Positions 53,209-61,796 of a stretch of 61,983 nucleotides of DNA are shown in pieces. Under the pieces are notes generated by a model, which saw only the letters and a program-made list of their open reading frames with translations, was not told the origin of the DNA and made no database searches. Source of the stretch: a bacterium (lineage in GTDB: Bacteria > Bacillota > Clostridia > Lachnospirales > Lachnospiraceae); assembly GCA_029012425.1 (NCBI GenBank), contig JAQXMB010000069.1, positions 1 to 61,983 on the forward strand. Direction: 5' to 3'. The position numbers and the translations under genes are program-made. Every line of letters begins with the position of its first letter. Within the stretch, counting starts at the first letter, position 1.

Positions 53209-54220
53209 CCTCAGATTCTCCATCATTTTGACTATAGATCGTATCCTCCATCGTAAGTTCATCATCCATGGATGTACCTTCCGCATTCTCATCCCACTGG
53301 GGATTTGTCATGACACTCATAAAATGTCCGATTTCCACCCATGCGCGTCTGCACTCCGGAAGTGCCAGCGGTGCCATCTCAAATACATGGAACATTCCCT
53401 CGTAGACACTTAAGCGAACCTTCACGCCTGCATCCTTTGCCTTCTGCGCAAGCATCGTTGAATCTGAGAGCAGCATCTCACAGGAACCAACCTGAATGAG
53501 CATCGGCGGAAAATCTGTATAGTTTCCGTACAGCGGTGACAAATACGGGTTTGTCAAGTCCTCATCCGCTGCATACTCACGATTCCAGATCATACTGTCA
53601 TCCGTACCGCCAAACAAGGGATCATTCTCATAATTCGTCTGATACGATTCACCACTTGCCGTCATATCCGTCCATGGTGACATCAGCACAAGTCCACACG
53701 GCAGTTTCCGTTTGTGATCTTTTAAATACAGGCAAAGTGCAAGCGATAATCCGCCACCCGCCGAATCACCGACAACAATAATCTGATCTTCTGTATAACC
53801 GGCATTCAAAAGCCAGTCAAAGGCATCGAGCGCATCCTCAAGCGCAGCCGGAAATACATACTCCGGTGCCACACGGTAATCCGGTGTAAACACACTGTAT
53901 CGCTTACTTACTTCATTATACAGTCCGGCAAATGAGCGATAGGCATGGCGCATGGAACCGATATATCCACCGCCATGAAGCTGTAAAATTACCTTTTCAC
54001 GATTCGGCTCGGTATACTCTAATAATTCTGCCGTACAATTCTTCAGTTCAACAATTGTATTGGTAAAGCATTCCGGACACTTCCACGCAGCTGCCGGCTC
54101 CACAATCCGCTTTCGGATCTCTCCGTTTTTAAACTTCTGTCCAATTAAATTTTCCTTTGTCAGACGCGCAATCGCCCTTCGCATTAATCGCCCCTGACGA
54201 CTCACTTTATTCTCTTCCAT
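53195..54220 (-). CDS. Alpha/beta hydrolase of the hormone-sensitive lipase family
   Basis: 341 residues. The oxyanion-hole motif LQLHGGGYIGSM and the nucleophile motif VVGDSAGGGLSLAL are those of the HSL (family IV) esterases; the catalytic His lies in VYEGMFHVFEMAPLA, with Asp shortly before it. The acidic C-terminal tail (about 310-341) is unusual. No signal peptide. It should hydrolyse acyl esters in the cytoplasm. It is the third gene of a set with the condensation-type acyltransferase and the zinc-ribbon membrane protein (13-base gap), which suggests that the three handle the same acyl compound. Confidence 0.85.
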   Translation of the reverse strand: MEENKVSRQGRLMRRAIARLTKENLIGQKFKNGEIRKRIVEPAAAWKCPECFTNTIVELKNCTAELLEYTEPNREKVILQLHGGGYIGSMRHAYRSFAGLYNEVSKRYSVFTPDYRVAPEYVFPAALEDALDAFDWLLNAGYTEDQIIVVGDSAGGGLSLALCLYLKDHKRKLPCGLVLMSPWTDMTASGESYQTNYENDPLFGGTDDSMIWNREYAADEDLTNPYLSPLYGNYTDFPPMLIQVGSCEMLLSDSTMLAQKAKDAGVKVRLSVYEGMFHVFEMAPLALPECRRAWVEIGHFMSVMTNPQWDENAEGTSMDDELTMEDTIYSQNDGESEDDEL

Positions 54221-54233
54221 TCCCCAATTCCTT

Positions 54234-54905
54234 TTATCTGATATGGAATCGCCGTTTCAACTCAGTTGTTGCACGGTTTCCACCAATAATGAGCGTTCCT
54301 AAAAAACATGCCACCGATATTGCAAGTGCAACATATGCTACCGTGAGCGTGTCAACAAGATTGGTGGTGAAATTAAGCAGCACCGGTATCAGGCTGAAAA
54401 TAATCATCATCAGCTGAAACATCAGATAGCTCTGCCAGTTTCTTCGATTGATTGCTATCAGGAGTAAAATAGTAAAATCGAGAGCAATCAGGAGGGCAGG
54501 AAAAACATAGTTCAATGACCATCCCCGGTAACCGAGAACTTTATCAATGACAGCAAGCATCAAAATTCCACCTGCAACACCCACTACCATTTTGGCACGA
54601 TATCCTGCACGGCTGTTGTCAACTGTATACGCCAGCGTAAGATATACATATGCAAATGCGATTCCTGTAATCACACACCACCAGATTCCATTAAATCTGA
54701 CTATATTTGCAAAAATCAAAAATCCTTCCAGCACAATTGCCAAAAATGCATAGATTCGAATCAAAAGCTTTAATACATGATTTTTGGCCCATATATCCGG
54801 ATACTTATTGACCACCGGCTCTGTGCGCTCTAATACGCAGTTACACAGCGGGCACTTTTCCGTATCATCCATAACGATTACATTACATTGTTTACACTGA
54901 CTCAT
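54234..54905 (-). CDS. Zinc-ribbon polytopic membrane protein (DUF6320-like)
   Basis: 223 residues. The N-terminus carries a zinc ribbon (CKQCNVIVMDDTEKCPLCNC), followed by about six membrane helices and a basic tail (KRRFHIR). The layout fits DUF6320, a family of unknown role. Its ATG overlaps the stop of the acyltransferase gene by 4 bases, so the two proteins are made together. A membrane partner that brings the acyltransferase to its lipid substrate is a reasonable guess, not shown by the sequence. Confidence 0.7.
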   Translation of the reverse strand: MSQCKQCNVIVMDDTEKCPLCNCVLERTEPVVNKYPDIWAKNHVLKLLIRIYAFLAIVLEGFLIFANIVRFNGIWWCVITGIAFAYVYLTLAYTVDNSRAGYRAKMVVGVAGGILMLAVIDKVLGYRGWSLNYVFPALLIALDFTILLLIAINRRNWQSYLMFQLMMIIFSLIPVLLNFTTNLVDTLTVAYVALAISVACFLGTLIIGGNRATTELKRRFHIR

Positions 54906-56236
54906 TCATATACTCCATTACTTTCTATTGTGACTTCCAGTCCATCGCTGGCAAGCTGTCTGAAAAAAGCCCGCTGCACATGTGTATCTGCCAGCATGGA
55001 ACTGAAATGGATGCCCAGACGCTCGCCATACGAGCAGACAGTTGCCTTCAAAAGCTGTCCTTTGCTCATTGCAAGGAATGCATGGAACGACTCCACGAAA
55101 GGTGCATATTCGTCCCTCAGCTTTACATTTCCGATATTCGTAAGTGTTGTCGTGTTAGCAAGGGCCGACTGTGTATAAACCATTCGGATGGCAATGTTTT
55201 TTAAAAACAGCGGAACGGCTCTTGCAAACAGATTCTGCTGATTTGATACATTATACGAAAACAGTTCCTCCAGATGCTCCTTATTTATTTGTGAGCGAAG
55301 GCTGTCTCTCACCCGGGAAATTACCTCCTCATAAGATAAATCCTCGCAGTCAGGTATCAGTTCCGCAGATACCATTACAAAGAAATTCTTGGTCGTCACC
55401 GAATCAAAAAACGGTCGTAAATTAACCGGAACAGCCACACGAATTGCCTGCTCACTGATTCCTCCGTGCAGACATTCCTTGTAAATGCTCCACATGTAAG
55501 TAGCAACAAGATATTCATTGATACTCAGCCCATACTTCTTACACACTGCTTTGAGCTCATTGATTTTGACATATCCATGAATGACTCCAAGCTCGTTCTT
55601 TCCGAGTCGCTCGCCCTTAATCATAAATGCGCGTTTTGACTGATAGCCTTTCTTCGCACTTTTACGATAATTGCGTACAAAACTGTCCTCTCGATTTAAC
55701 GAGGTGTCAACACTGAGCGCATCGCCATCCAGCTCGCGAAGAGACGGATGCGCCAAGCGAAGATACTGGTATGTCAGCTCCTTTAAGAAATTGATACCAC
55801 CCATGCCGTCAGTCAATACATGGAACACTTCCAGATTGATACGGTTTTTGTAGTAGCTCACGCTAAACAGATAACTCTGATTCTTGTTCGGCAAAATAAA
55901 ACGACAAGGATAGGTTCGTTCCTCCCTCACACGGGGAGCCCGTTTTCCATTCTCCTCAAAATAATACCAAAAAAATCCTGCCCGTAATCGCACATTAAAC
56001 AGATCAAACTTCGGAAGTACGATATCAAGCGCCTCCTGCAAAAGCTTCTCATCAACCGGCTCTTTCAGTTCTACCGCTATCCGGTAGGTATTCGTCATAT
56101 TTTCTCCTGCGATCACCGGGAAAAGATGTGCGGTATTATCAAGCTTATCCCAACGGATTCCTCTTCTCGATGCTCGCTTCTTTGCTATCGTTTCTTTATT
56201 TTGTTTTTGGTTTTTCTTTTTGTTTTCTTTACTCAT
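54902..56236 (-). CDS. Condensation-domain / alcohol acetyltransferase-like protein
   Basis: 444 residues. A Lys-rich N-terminus (about 1-25) precedes a two-lobed CoA-dependent acyltransferase fold. The catalytic motif HxxxDG is present (EVFHVLTDGMGGINF, about 135-150), and the second lobe has the VPVNLRPFFDS stretch typical of the fold. Such proteins move acyl groups from CoA or carrier proteins to alcohols or amines (alcohol acetyltransferases, PapA-type enzymes). It is the first gene of the cassette with the DUF6320-like protein and the hydrolase. The ATG lies only about 8 bases behind a TATAAT, with no Shine-Dalgarno site, so the start may be leaderless. Confidence 0.78.
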   Translation of the reverse strand: MSKENKKKNQKQNKETIAKKRASRRGIRWDKLDNTAHLFPVIAGENMTNTYRIAVELKEPVDEKLLQEALDIVLPKFDLFNVRLRAGFFWYYFEENGKRAPRVREERTYPCRFILPNKNQSYLFSVSYYKNRINLEVFHVLTDGMGGINFLKELTYQYLRLAHPSLRELDGDALSVDTSLNREDSFVRNYRKSAKKGYQSKRAFMIKGERLGKNELGVIHGYVKINELKAVCKKYGLSINEYLVATYMWSIYKECLHGGISEQAIRVAVPVNLRPFFDSVTTKNFFVMVSAELIPDCEDLSYEEVISRVRDSLRSQINKEHLEELFSYNVSNQQNLFARAVPLFLKNIAIRMVYTQSALANTTTLTNIGNVKLRDEYAPFVESFHAFLAMSKGQLLKATVCSYGERLGIHFSSMLADTHVQRAFFRQLASDGLEVTIESNGVYE

Positions 56237-56243
56237 ATCTTTG

Positions 56244-56280
56244 TATTATAACACAAACCGGACAATTGTGTCCGGTTTGT
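56244..56280 (-). promoter_or_regulatory. 28-base perfect palindrome next to a -10 element
   Basis: ACAAACCGGACA-ATTG-TGTCCGGTTTGT (56253-56280) lies directly upstream of TATAAT (56244-56249, minus strand) before the acyltransferase gene. In this direction no T tract follows, so it looks more like an operator than the gal terminator, but both are possible. Confidence 0.6.
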
Positions 56281-56299
56281 TTGCTTTTTCTAATATATT

Positions 56300-57832
56300 C
56301 TATAAAACACTTGCAATAAATCGCTCAAATGCCCTGCGCCCTTCCGCAGTACATTTATATACACCGGCATCCTCAAGAACCTCAGAGAATACAATTCCAA
56401 CCTCTTTTTTCAAAATCTCCATCACATTCTCTTCTGTGACAGCATCATACTTCGGAAGGAATTCATCTACCCAGTCTGCGTGCTTTTCAAGCATTTCATC
56501 TGCACGCAAGTCGATGCCATTTACAATTGCACCTGCCAATGCACCAAGCTCTTCTTTTAATCGTGCCGGAAGAACTGCCAGACCCATAACCTCAATCAGA
56601 CCAATGTTCTCTTTTTTGATATGATGAAGCTTTGCATGCGGATGGTATACTCCAAGCGGATGCTCTTCCGTCGTGATATTATTGCGAAGCACTAAATCGA
56701 GCTCATAATCCTCACCGCGTCTGCGTGCAATCGGTGTAATTGTATTGTGCGGCTCGTCGCCTGTCTTCGCATAGATAAACGCATCCTCATCTGTGTAGCC
56801 ACGCCATGCGGTCAAAATCTTATCCGCAAGTTCGATCAGCCGATTCTTATCCGCACAGCGAATGCGAATGACTGACATCGGCCATTTAACAATACCCGCT
56901 TTTACATCTGAAAAGCCTTCAAAGGACAGTTCTTTTTCAATCGGTGCCTTTGCCATCGCAAACTCATAATGTCCACCCTGGAAATGATCATGGCTTAAAA
57001 TTGAGCCTCCGACAATCGGGAGATCTGCATTCGATCCTACGAAATAATGCGGAAACTGCTCAACAAAGTCTAATAGCTTTCCGAAGGTTGCACGCTCAAT
57101 GCGCATCGGTGTGTGCTGTGAATTAAACACAATACAGTGCTCATTGTAATATACATACGGCGAATACTGGAAAAACCAGTCGCTGTTGTTGATCGTAAGC
57201 GGAATAATTCTGTGGTTTCCTCTTGCCGGATGGTTTACCCGTCCCGCATATCCTTCATTCTCTCTGCAAAGTAAGCACTTCGGATATCCGCTTTGCTTTG
57301 CAAGCTTTGCTGCTGCAATTGCCTTGGGATCCTTCTCCGGCTTTGATAAATTCACGGTAATGTCAAGTGCGCCATACGGTGTCTCAGTCACCCATTTCAT
57401 ATCACGCCTGATTCTATAACGGCGGAGATAATCACTGTCACAGCTCAGCTTATAATAATAATCGGTTGCAGCCAATGATGACTCATTCTTATATAAATCA
57501 TAGAATTTACGAATGACCTCGGAAGGTCTTGGCATCAGGCGCGACATAATTTTTGTGTCGAATAAGTCACGATAGACAACACTATTTTCGGTTGTAATAC
57601 CATTCTCATATGCATAATCACACAAACTTGCAAGAATTTGCTCAAGCTTCTCCTGTGCCTCTTCCCGGCTCATTCGTTTCCTTGCTTTCCATGCTGCAAT
57701 CGTTTCATCCTCAATCTCGTCCAACTGAAACAGATCCAGCAGCTGATTGATGGTAAAAACAGTATCTTCTTCGCCGATTAATCCGGTTGCCAGTGCATAG
57801 TCTACCAATTCCAATATTGTCTCTGTTATCAT
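56300..57832 (-). CDS. galT: UDP-glucose--hexose-1-phosphate uridylyltransferase
   Basis: 510 residues, the long Firmicutes-type GalT. Conserved parts include ARGNHRIIPLTIN, the SHDHFQGGHYEFAMA segment (the HxH nucleophile region reads GGHYEF), and GVYHPHAKLHHIKKENIGLIEVMG. It exchanges UMP between UDP-glucose and galactose 1-phosphate in the Leloir pathway. It starts 23 bases behind galK. No galE is near; the epimerase must be encoded elsewhere. Confidence 0.95.
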   Translation of the reverse strand: MITETILELVDYALATGLIGEEDTVFTINQLLDLFQLDEIEDETIAAWKARKRMSREEAQEKLEQILASLCDYAYENGITTENSVVYRDLFDTKIMSRLMPRPSEVIRKFYDLYKNESSLAATDYYYKLSCDSDYLRRYRIRRDMKWVTETPYGALDITVNLSKPEKDPKAIAAAKLAKQSGYPKCLLCRENEGYAGRVNHPARGNHRIIPLTINNSDWFFQYSPYVYYNEHCIVFNSQHTPMRIERATFGKLLDFVEQFPHYFVGSNADLPIVGGSILSHDHFQGGHYEFAMAKAPIEKELSFEGFSDVKAGIVKWPMSVIRIRCADKNRLIELADKILTAWRGYTDEDAFIYAKTGDEPHNTITPIARRRGEDYELDLVLRNNITTEEHPLGVYHPHAKLHHIKKENIGLIEVMGLAVLPARLKEELGALAGAIVNGIDLRADEMLEKHADWVDEFLPKYDAVTEENVMEILKKEVGIVFSEVLEDAGVYKCTAEGRRAFERFIASVL

Positions 57833-57855
57833 CCTTCTTCTCCTTGTAGCTTCTT

Positions 57856-59022
57856 TTATGCCAGACGAGCCGGTCCGTCACCAATCTCTACAACATAGAA
57901 ATCTGCGGCATAGCCAATCTTTTTCTCATATGCATCGCCAACCTGTTTAATAAAGGTATCTACGGCATCATTTTTCACAATACTTACCGAACATCCGCCA
58001 AATCCGGCTCCGGTCATTCGTGATCCGATCACTCCGTCAACCTTCCACGCGTTCTCAACCAGTGTGTCCAGCTCGATTCCGGTAACCTCATAGTCATCAC
58101 GAAGTGATACATGTGAAGCATTCATCAGTTTTCCAAAGGTTGCTACATCATTTTTACTCAGTGCCTCCACGGCCTGAATGGTGCGCTGATTCTCATATAC
58201 GGCATGCTTCGCACGCTGTGCATTCACCTCATCCTTAATCGAATTCCTGCACTGCTCAAACTGCTCCTCGGTCAGATCTCCAAGTGCCTGAATTCCGCAT
58301 ACCTGCTGAATATCTGCAAGTGCTGCCTCACACTGGCTGCGGCGCTCATTATATTTTGAATCCCCAAGTCCGCGCTTTTTATTGGAGCATGCAATCACAA
58401 TCTTGGCATCAGCAAGCTCAATCGGCGCATAGGTGTATTCGAGTGTTGCCGTATCCAAGAAAATTGCATGGCCTTTTTTTCCCATTGCAATTGCGAATTG
58501 ATCCATAATTCCGCAATTGACACCGTTGAATTTGTTTTCTGAAAACTGACCGATCAACGCGATGTCCTGATTGGTGACATCAAATCCGTAATAATCCTTT
58601 AAGATGTATCCGGTCAACACCTCAACGGACGCGGAGGAGCTGAGTCCGGAGCCATTCGGAATATTTCCGTATAAAAGTAAGTCCATTCCCTCAGTAACCG
58701 TCATACCCTTTTCGCCGAATGCCCAGATTACACCCTTCGGATAGTTTGTCCAATCTGCCTTCGGATCGGGCTTTAGGTCATCAAGACTTGACTCAATCAC
58801 TCCAAGCTCCTCAAAGTTCATCGAATAAAAACGAAGTTTCTTGTCGGTTCTTTTTCTTACTACCCCATAGGTTCCGATTGTAAGTGCACACGGAAAAACA
58901 TGTCCACCGTTGTAATCCGTATGCTCACCGATCATATTCACGCGCCCGGGTGCAAAGTAAACACGGACATCTCCATCTGCTCCAAATAATTCCCCAAATT
59001 TCTTTAATAATTCATTCTGCAT
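57856..59022 (-). CDS. galK: Galactokinase
   Basis: 388 residues, the standard size. GHMP kinase motifs: the GalK signature GRVNMIGEHTDYNGGHVFP, the ATP loop NGSGLSSSASVEVLTGY and the late GAGFGGCSVSIV. It phosphorylates galactose with ATP. It is the first gene of a galKT unit read leftward. The divergent region to the right belongs to the PAP2 gene. Confidence 0.96.
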   Translation of the reverse strand: MQNELLKKFGELFGADGDVRVYFAPGRVNMIGEHTDYNGGHVFPCALTIGTYGVVRKRTDKKLRFYSMNFEELGVIESSLDDLKPDPKADWTNYPKGVIWAFGEKGMTVTEGMDLLLYGNIPNGSGLSSSASVEVLTGYILKDYYGFDVTNQDIALIGQFSENKFNGVNCGIMDQFAIAMGKKGHAIFLDTATLEYTYAPIELADAKIVIACSNKKRGLGDSKYNERRSQCEAALADIQQVCGIQALGDLTEEQFEQCRNSIKDEVNAQRAKHAVYENQRTIQAVEALSKNDVATFGKLMNASHVSLRDDYEVTGIELDTLVENAWKVDGVIGSRMTGAGFGGCSVSIVKNDAVDTFIKQVGDAYEKKIGYAADFYVVEIGDGPARLA

Positions 59023-59200
59023 ATGCTTTACCCTCCATACCGAGATTATTTTTCTACCTGCCTTCCATTATATAAGCGTAGATATCTGTTTTCAATCTGC
59101 CTGCAGGGGATTGCAACATTTTTACCATGTATTGCAACAATCGAAGTCATGTTGTGTAGGAATTCACATTTTTTTCACATTTATTTGTACAGTTTTCATG

Positions 59201-59229
59201 TTGTTTCGTCATACTAATCATGCTATAAT
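59201..59229 (+). promoter_or_regulatory. Sigma-A promoter of the PAP2 gene
   Basis: TTGTTT (59201-59206), 17-base spacer, TATAAT (59224-59229), giving a leader of about 85 bases before the TTG start at 59322. Confidence 0.7.
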
Positions 59230-59267
59230 TTCATCCGGAAATGAGTATTAATTAGTATTAACTTCAG

Positions 59268-59293
59268 GATACCGGTTCGGTATCTAATTTTTT
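59268..59293 (+). terminator. Terminator-like hairpin in the PAP2 gene leader (possible attenuator)
   Basis: GATACCG-GTT-CGGTATC is followed by TAA and six T. It lies about 35 bases after the predicted transcription start and 29 bases before the start codon, so it is inside the leader rather than behind a gene. Confidence 0.7.
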
Positions 59294-59321
59294 CGTTTTC
59301 TATTGATAAAGGAGACCTGAT

Positions 59322-60023
59322 TTGAAGCAGCTAAAACAATTGATATATAAACACAGATTACTATTTTTACAGTTATACTGGCTCATCTATCTTCCGTGGT
59401 TTGCCTATGTTGAAAAAAAGGTCACAACCCAGTTCCATGTCATACACATGGCGTTAGATGATCAGATTCCGTTCATACCGGTTTTCGTTATTCCCTACCT
59501 GTTATGGTTCGGATATGTAGCGGTTGCCTTTATCTACACTTATCTGCATGATAGAGATGAATATTTGCGCACATGCGTTTTCTTATTTATTGGTATGACC
59601 GTATTCCTGTTTGTTTCAACGGTCTATCCAAACGGTCATTACATGCGTTTTGATGTATATCTCGGAACCGGCGTATTTGATTCAATGATCAAATCTCTCT
59701 GGGCAGCGGATACTGCAACAAATCTGTTCCCGAGTATTCATGTATTCAACTCAATCGGTGCACATCTGGCATTATCGCGCAGCGAAGGCACTCGCGATAG
59801 TCGTCTGGTGAAAGGTACCTCCTTCGTGTTGATGTGCAGCATTATATTATCAACGATGTTCATCAAGCAGCATTCTGTATTTGATGTTATGACAGCGCTT
59901 CTCATGGCACTGATTCTTTATCCGGTTGCATATGGCAATGCCCTTGAGAATACAGTTTCCCGCATTCGTATGCATAGAGATATGCGTCGAAGAAAGCGCC
60001 AATACAAAGATGTCGGCTGGTAA
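59322..60023 (+). CDS. PAP2-superfamily membrane phosphatase
   Basis: 233 residues with about six membrane helices. The PAP2 signature is split as usual: NLFPSIHVFNSIGAHLAL (PSxH) and IKQHSVFDVMTALL (the catalytic His and Asp). The more N-terminal KxxxxxxRP motif is not seen, as in the inositol-phosphotransferase-like (PAP2_3) branch. Members cut lipid phosphates, for instance undecaprenyl pyrophosphate or phosphatidate, at the outer membrane face. The start is TTG with AAAGGAG 7 bases upstream; no ATG competes. It is a single-gene unit. Confidence 0.82.
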   Translation: MKQLKQLIYKHRLLFLQLYWLIYLPWFAYVEKKVTTQFHVIHMALDDQIPFIPVFVIPYLLWFGYVAVAFIYTYLHDRDEYLRTCVFLFIGMTVFLFVSTVYPNGHYMRFDVYLGTGVFDSMIKSLWAADTATNLFPSIHVFNSIGAHLALSRSEGTRDSRLVKGTSFVLMCSIILSTMFIKQHSVFDVMTALLMALILYPVAYGNALENTVSRIRMHRDMRRRKRQYKDVGW

Positions 60024-60057
60024 AAAAAATCGGTGCAAGTAGCGCACCGATTTTTTT
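60023..60057. terminator. Bidirectional intrinsic terminator
   Basis: AAAAAAATCGGTGC and GCACCGATTTTTTT pair perfectly across 7 bases. It overlaps the stop of the PAP2 gene and of the convergent hslO. Confidence 0.93.
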
Positions 60058-60925
60058 ATTTTATCATTTGTTGTAACTCATCAATCTCAAATGTATAATC
60101 TTTATTGCAGAAATGACATTTCACCGTAATCGGTTCGTTATCAGCAATCATCTCCTGTAACCCTTTTTTGCCAACACTAATCAACGCCTTACTTACCCGC
60201 TCTTTGGAACAGTTACATGAAAACTGCACCGGCATCTTATCCGTAACCTCCACATCAAAGAAGGTCAATACTTCCTCAAGAATCACCTCAGGCGTAAATC
60301 CTCGCTCCAACATCTTCGTTACCGGTTCGAGGGTCACAAGGCTTCCCTCCAGCTTGTCAATCACTTCGTCCGGTGTAAACGGCATCAGTTGGACGATAAA
60401 GCCGCCCGCCTGAAGAACCGAACCATCTCTGTCAACAAGGACACCGAGTCCCACAACAGAAGGCACCTGCTCACTCGCAGCAAAATAGTAGGTCAGGTCT
60501 TCCGCTATCTCACCGGTCTGAAGTTGAACCTGTCCCACATAAGGATCCTTGAGTCCTAAATCCTTAATCACCTGCAGGGTACCTTGTCCCATTGCACCAC
60601 CGACATCCAGCTTTCCCTGCTCAGTGGAAGGAAGATCTACATTGGCAACAAGCGGGTAACCCTTGACATTCCCCTTTGAGTCAGCGGTAACAACCAGGCC
60701 TCTTCCGGGGCCGTCTCCCTGAATCTGAAGTGTCAAAAGATCGTCTTCTCCCTTCATCATCGCACCCATCATTGTCCCGGCAGAAAGCAGACGGCCAAGT
60801 GCTGCTGTCATAACCGGACTGGTATCATGATTTTTTCTTGCCTCTTCCACTAAGTATTTTGATGTAACTGCAAATGCACGAATTGCTCCATCCGCAGCTG
60901 TTGCTCTCACCATATAATCATTCAT
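60056..60925 (-). CDS. hslO: Redox-regulated chaperone Hsp33
   Basis: 289 residues, normal length. The C-terminal zinc centre has the expected CxC...CxxC cysteines (FSCNCSKERV and VKCHFCNKDY), which release zinc and switch the chaperone on under oxidative and unfolding stress. The N-terminal part begins MNDYMVRATAADGAIRAFAV, and GPGRGLVVTADSKGNVKGY is typical. It lies 14 bases behind the methyltransferase gene on the same strand. Confidence 0.95.
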   Translation of the reverse strand: MNDYMVRATAADGAIRAFAVTSKYLVEEARKNHDTSPVMTAALGRLLSAGTMMGAMMKGEDDLLTLQIQGDGPGRGLVVTADSKGNVKGYPLVANVDLPSTEQGKLDVGGAMGQGTLQVIKDLGLKDPYVGQVQLQTGEIAEDLTYYFAASEQVPSVVGLGVLVDRDGSVLQAGGFIVQLMPFTPDEVIDKLEGSLVTLEPVTKMLERGFTPEVILEEVLTFFDVEVTDKMPVQFSCNCSKERVSKALISVGKKGLQEMIADNEPITVKCHFCNKDYTFEIDELQQMIK

Positions 60926-60939
60926 TTGAATGATACCTC

Positions 60940-61692
60940 CTATCTTCTCTTTCCTACTTCTCGGGCGATAAAAAAGATTCGCTCGCTGATATCCGTCGGC
61001 GCTTCAAGCGTATCTGCATCAAAACAGTCGACGAACTGCATACCGCCCTGACCAATCATTTCTTTTACTTTATCTACGGAATATCCCTGTTCCTCATGAA
61101 CCTCTATCTGTCGCTCAAACAAACCGTTCTCCCGCTCCAGAAAAAGCGTCAGATCATACTCGTTTCGCGCAGTCTCTTCGTCATAATAATTCTCCCAGAT
61201 AAAACTTGCGTGCTCTTTAGTCTCAGCGATTGTAGTATTTCCCATCAGTTCCCGGAACTTATAAATCGTGTTCATATCAAAAAGGAACAGTCCCCCCGGA
61301 TCCAGATAGTTATTTACAAGAGAAACTGTCTGCACGAAATCTTCCGGTGTAAGCAGATAGTTCATACTGTCACACACACTGACAACCGCCCGTACCGTGC
61401 CGTACAATTCAAATTCCCTCATATCCTGACATAAATACAGAATCTCTTGCGAATCGTCTTTTTCTCTTGCCTCTGCCAGCATCTGCAGCGAGCTGTCGAC
61501 TCCAATCATATCATAGCCTTCTTTTGCAAGAAGTCTCGTCATCGCTCCGGTACCGCATCCGAGCTCTAAAATCAGACCATCACATATATCTTCTCTTTTT
61601 AACTGATTGGTAATGATCTTGCACCACTGCTCATACGGCACATCCTCCATGAACAGGTCGTAAACTTCCGCAAACCCTGTATATGCATCCAT
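60940..61692 (-). CDS. Class I SAM-dependent methyltransferase
   Basis: 250 residues. The SAM-binding motif I is GLILELGCGTGAMTRLLAKEG (quoted in part: LELGCGTGAMT), with the acidic end of strand 2 in MIGVDSS and motif II near CQDMREFEL. The N-terminus (YTGFAEVYDLFMEDVPYEQW) is common in small-molecule methyltransferases of Clostridia. The substrate is unknown. It heads a two-gene unit with hslO. Confidence 0.85.
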   Translation of the reverse strand: MDAYTGFAEVYDLFMEDVPYEQWCKIITNQLKREDICDGLILELGCGTGAMTRLLAKEGYDMIGVDSSLQMLAEAREKDDSQEILYLCQDMREFELYGTVRAVVSVCDSMNYLLTPEDFVQTVSLVNNYLDPGGLFLFDMNTIYKFRELMGNTTIAETKEHASFIWENYYDEETARNEYDLTLFLERENGLFERQIEVHEEQGYSVDKVKEMIGQGGMQFVDCFDADTLEAPTDISERIFFIAREVGKRR

Positions 61693-61760
61693 TGTTTTTT
61701 CACCTTCCCCAAAATATCACATCTAATATAGCATTTCCAATTGAAACTTTCTACTATTAC

Positions 61761-61789
61761 TTGGACAAACCACAATCTTTTGCTACAAT
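61761..61789 (+). promoter_or_regulatory. Strong outward sigma-A promoter near the right edge
   Basis: TTGGAC (61761-61766), 17-base spacer, TACAAT (61784-61789) with TGC just before it (extended -10). It points right, away from the methyltransferase gene, and no protein start with a ribosome site follows within the window. Confidence 0.7.
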
Positions 61790-61796
61790 ATAATAA

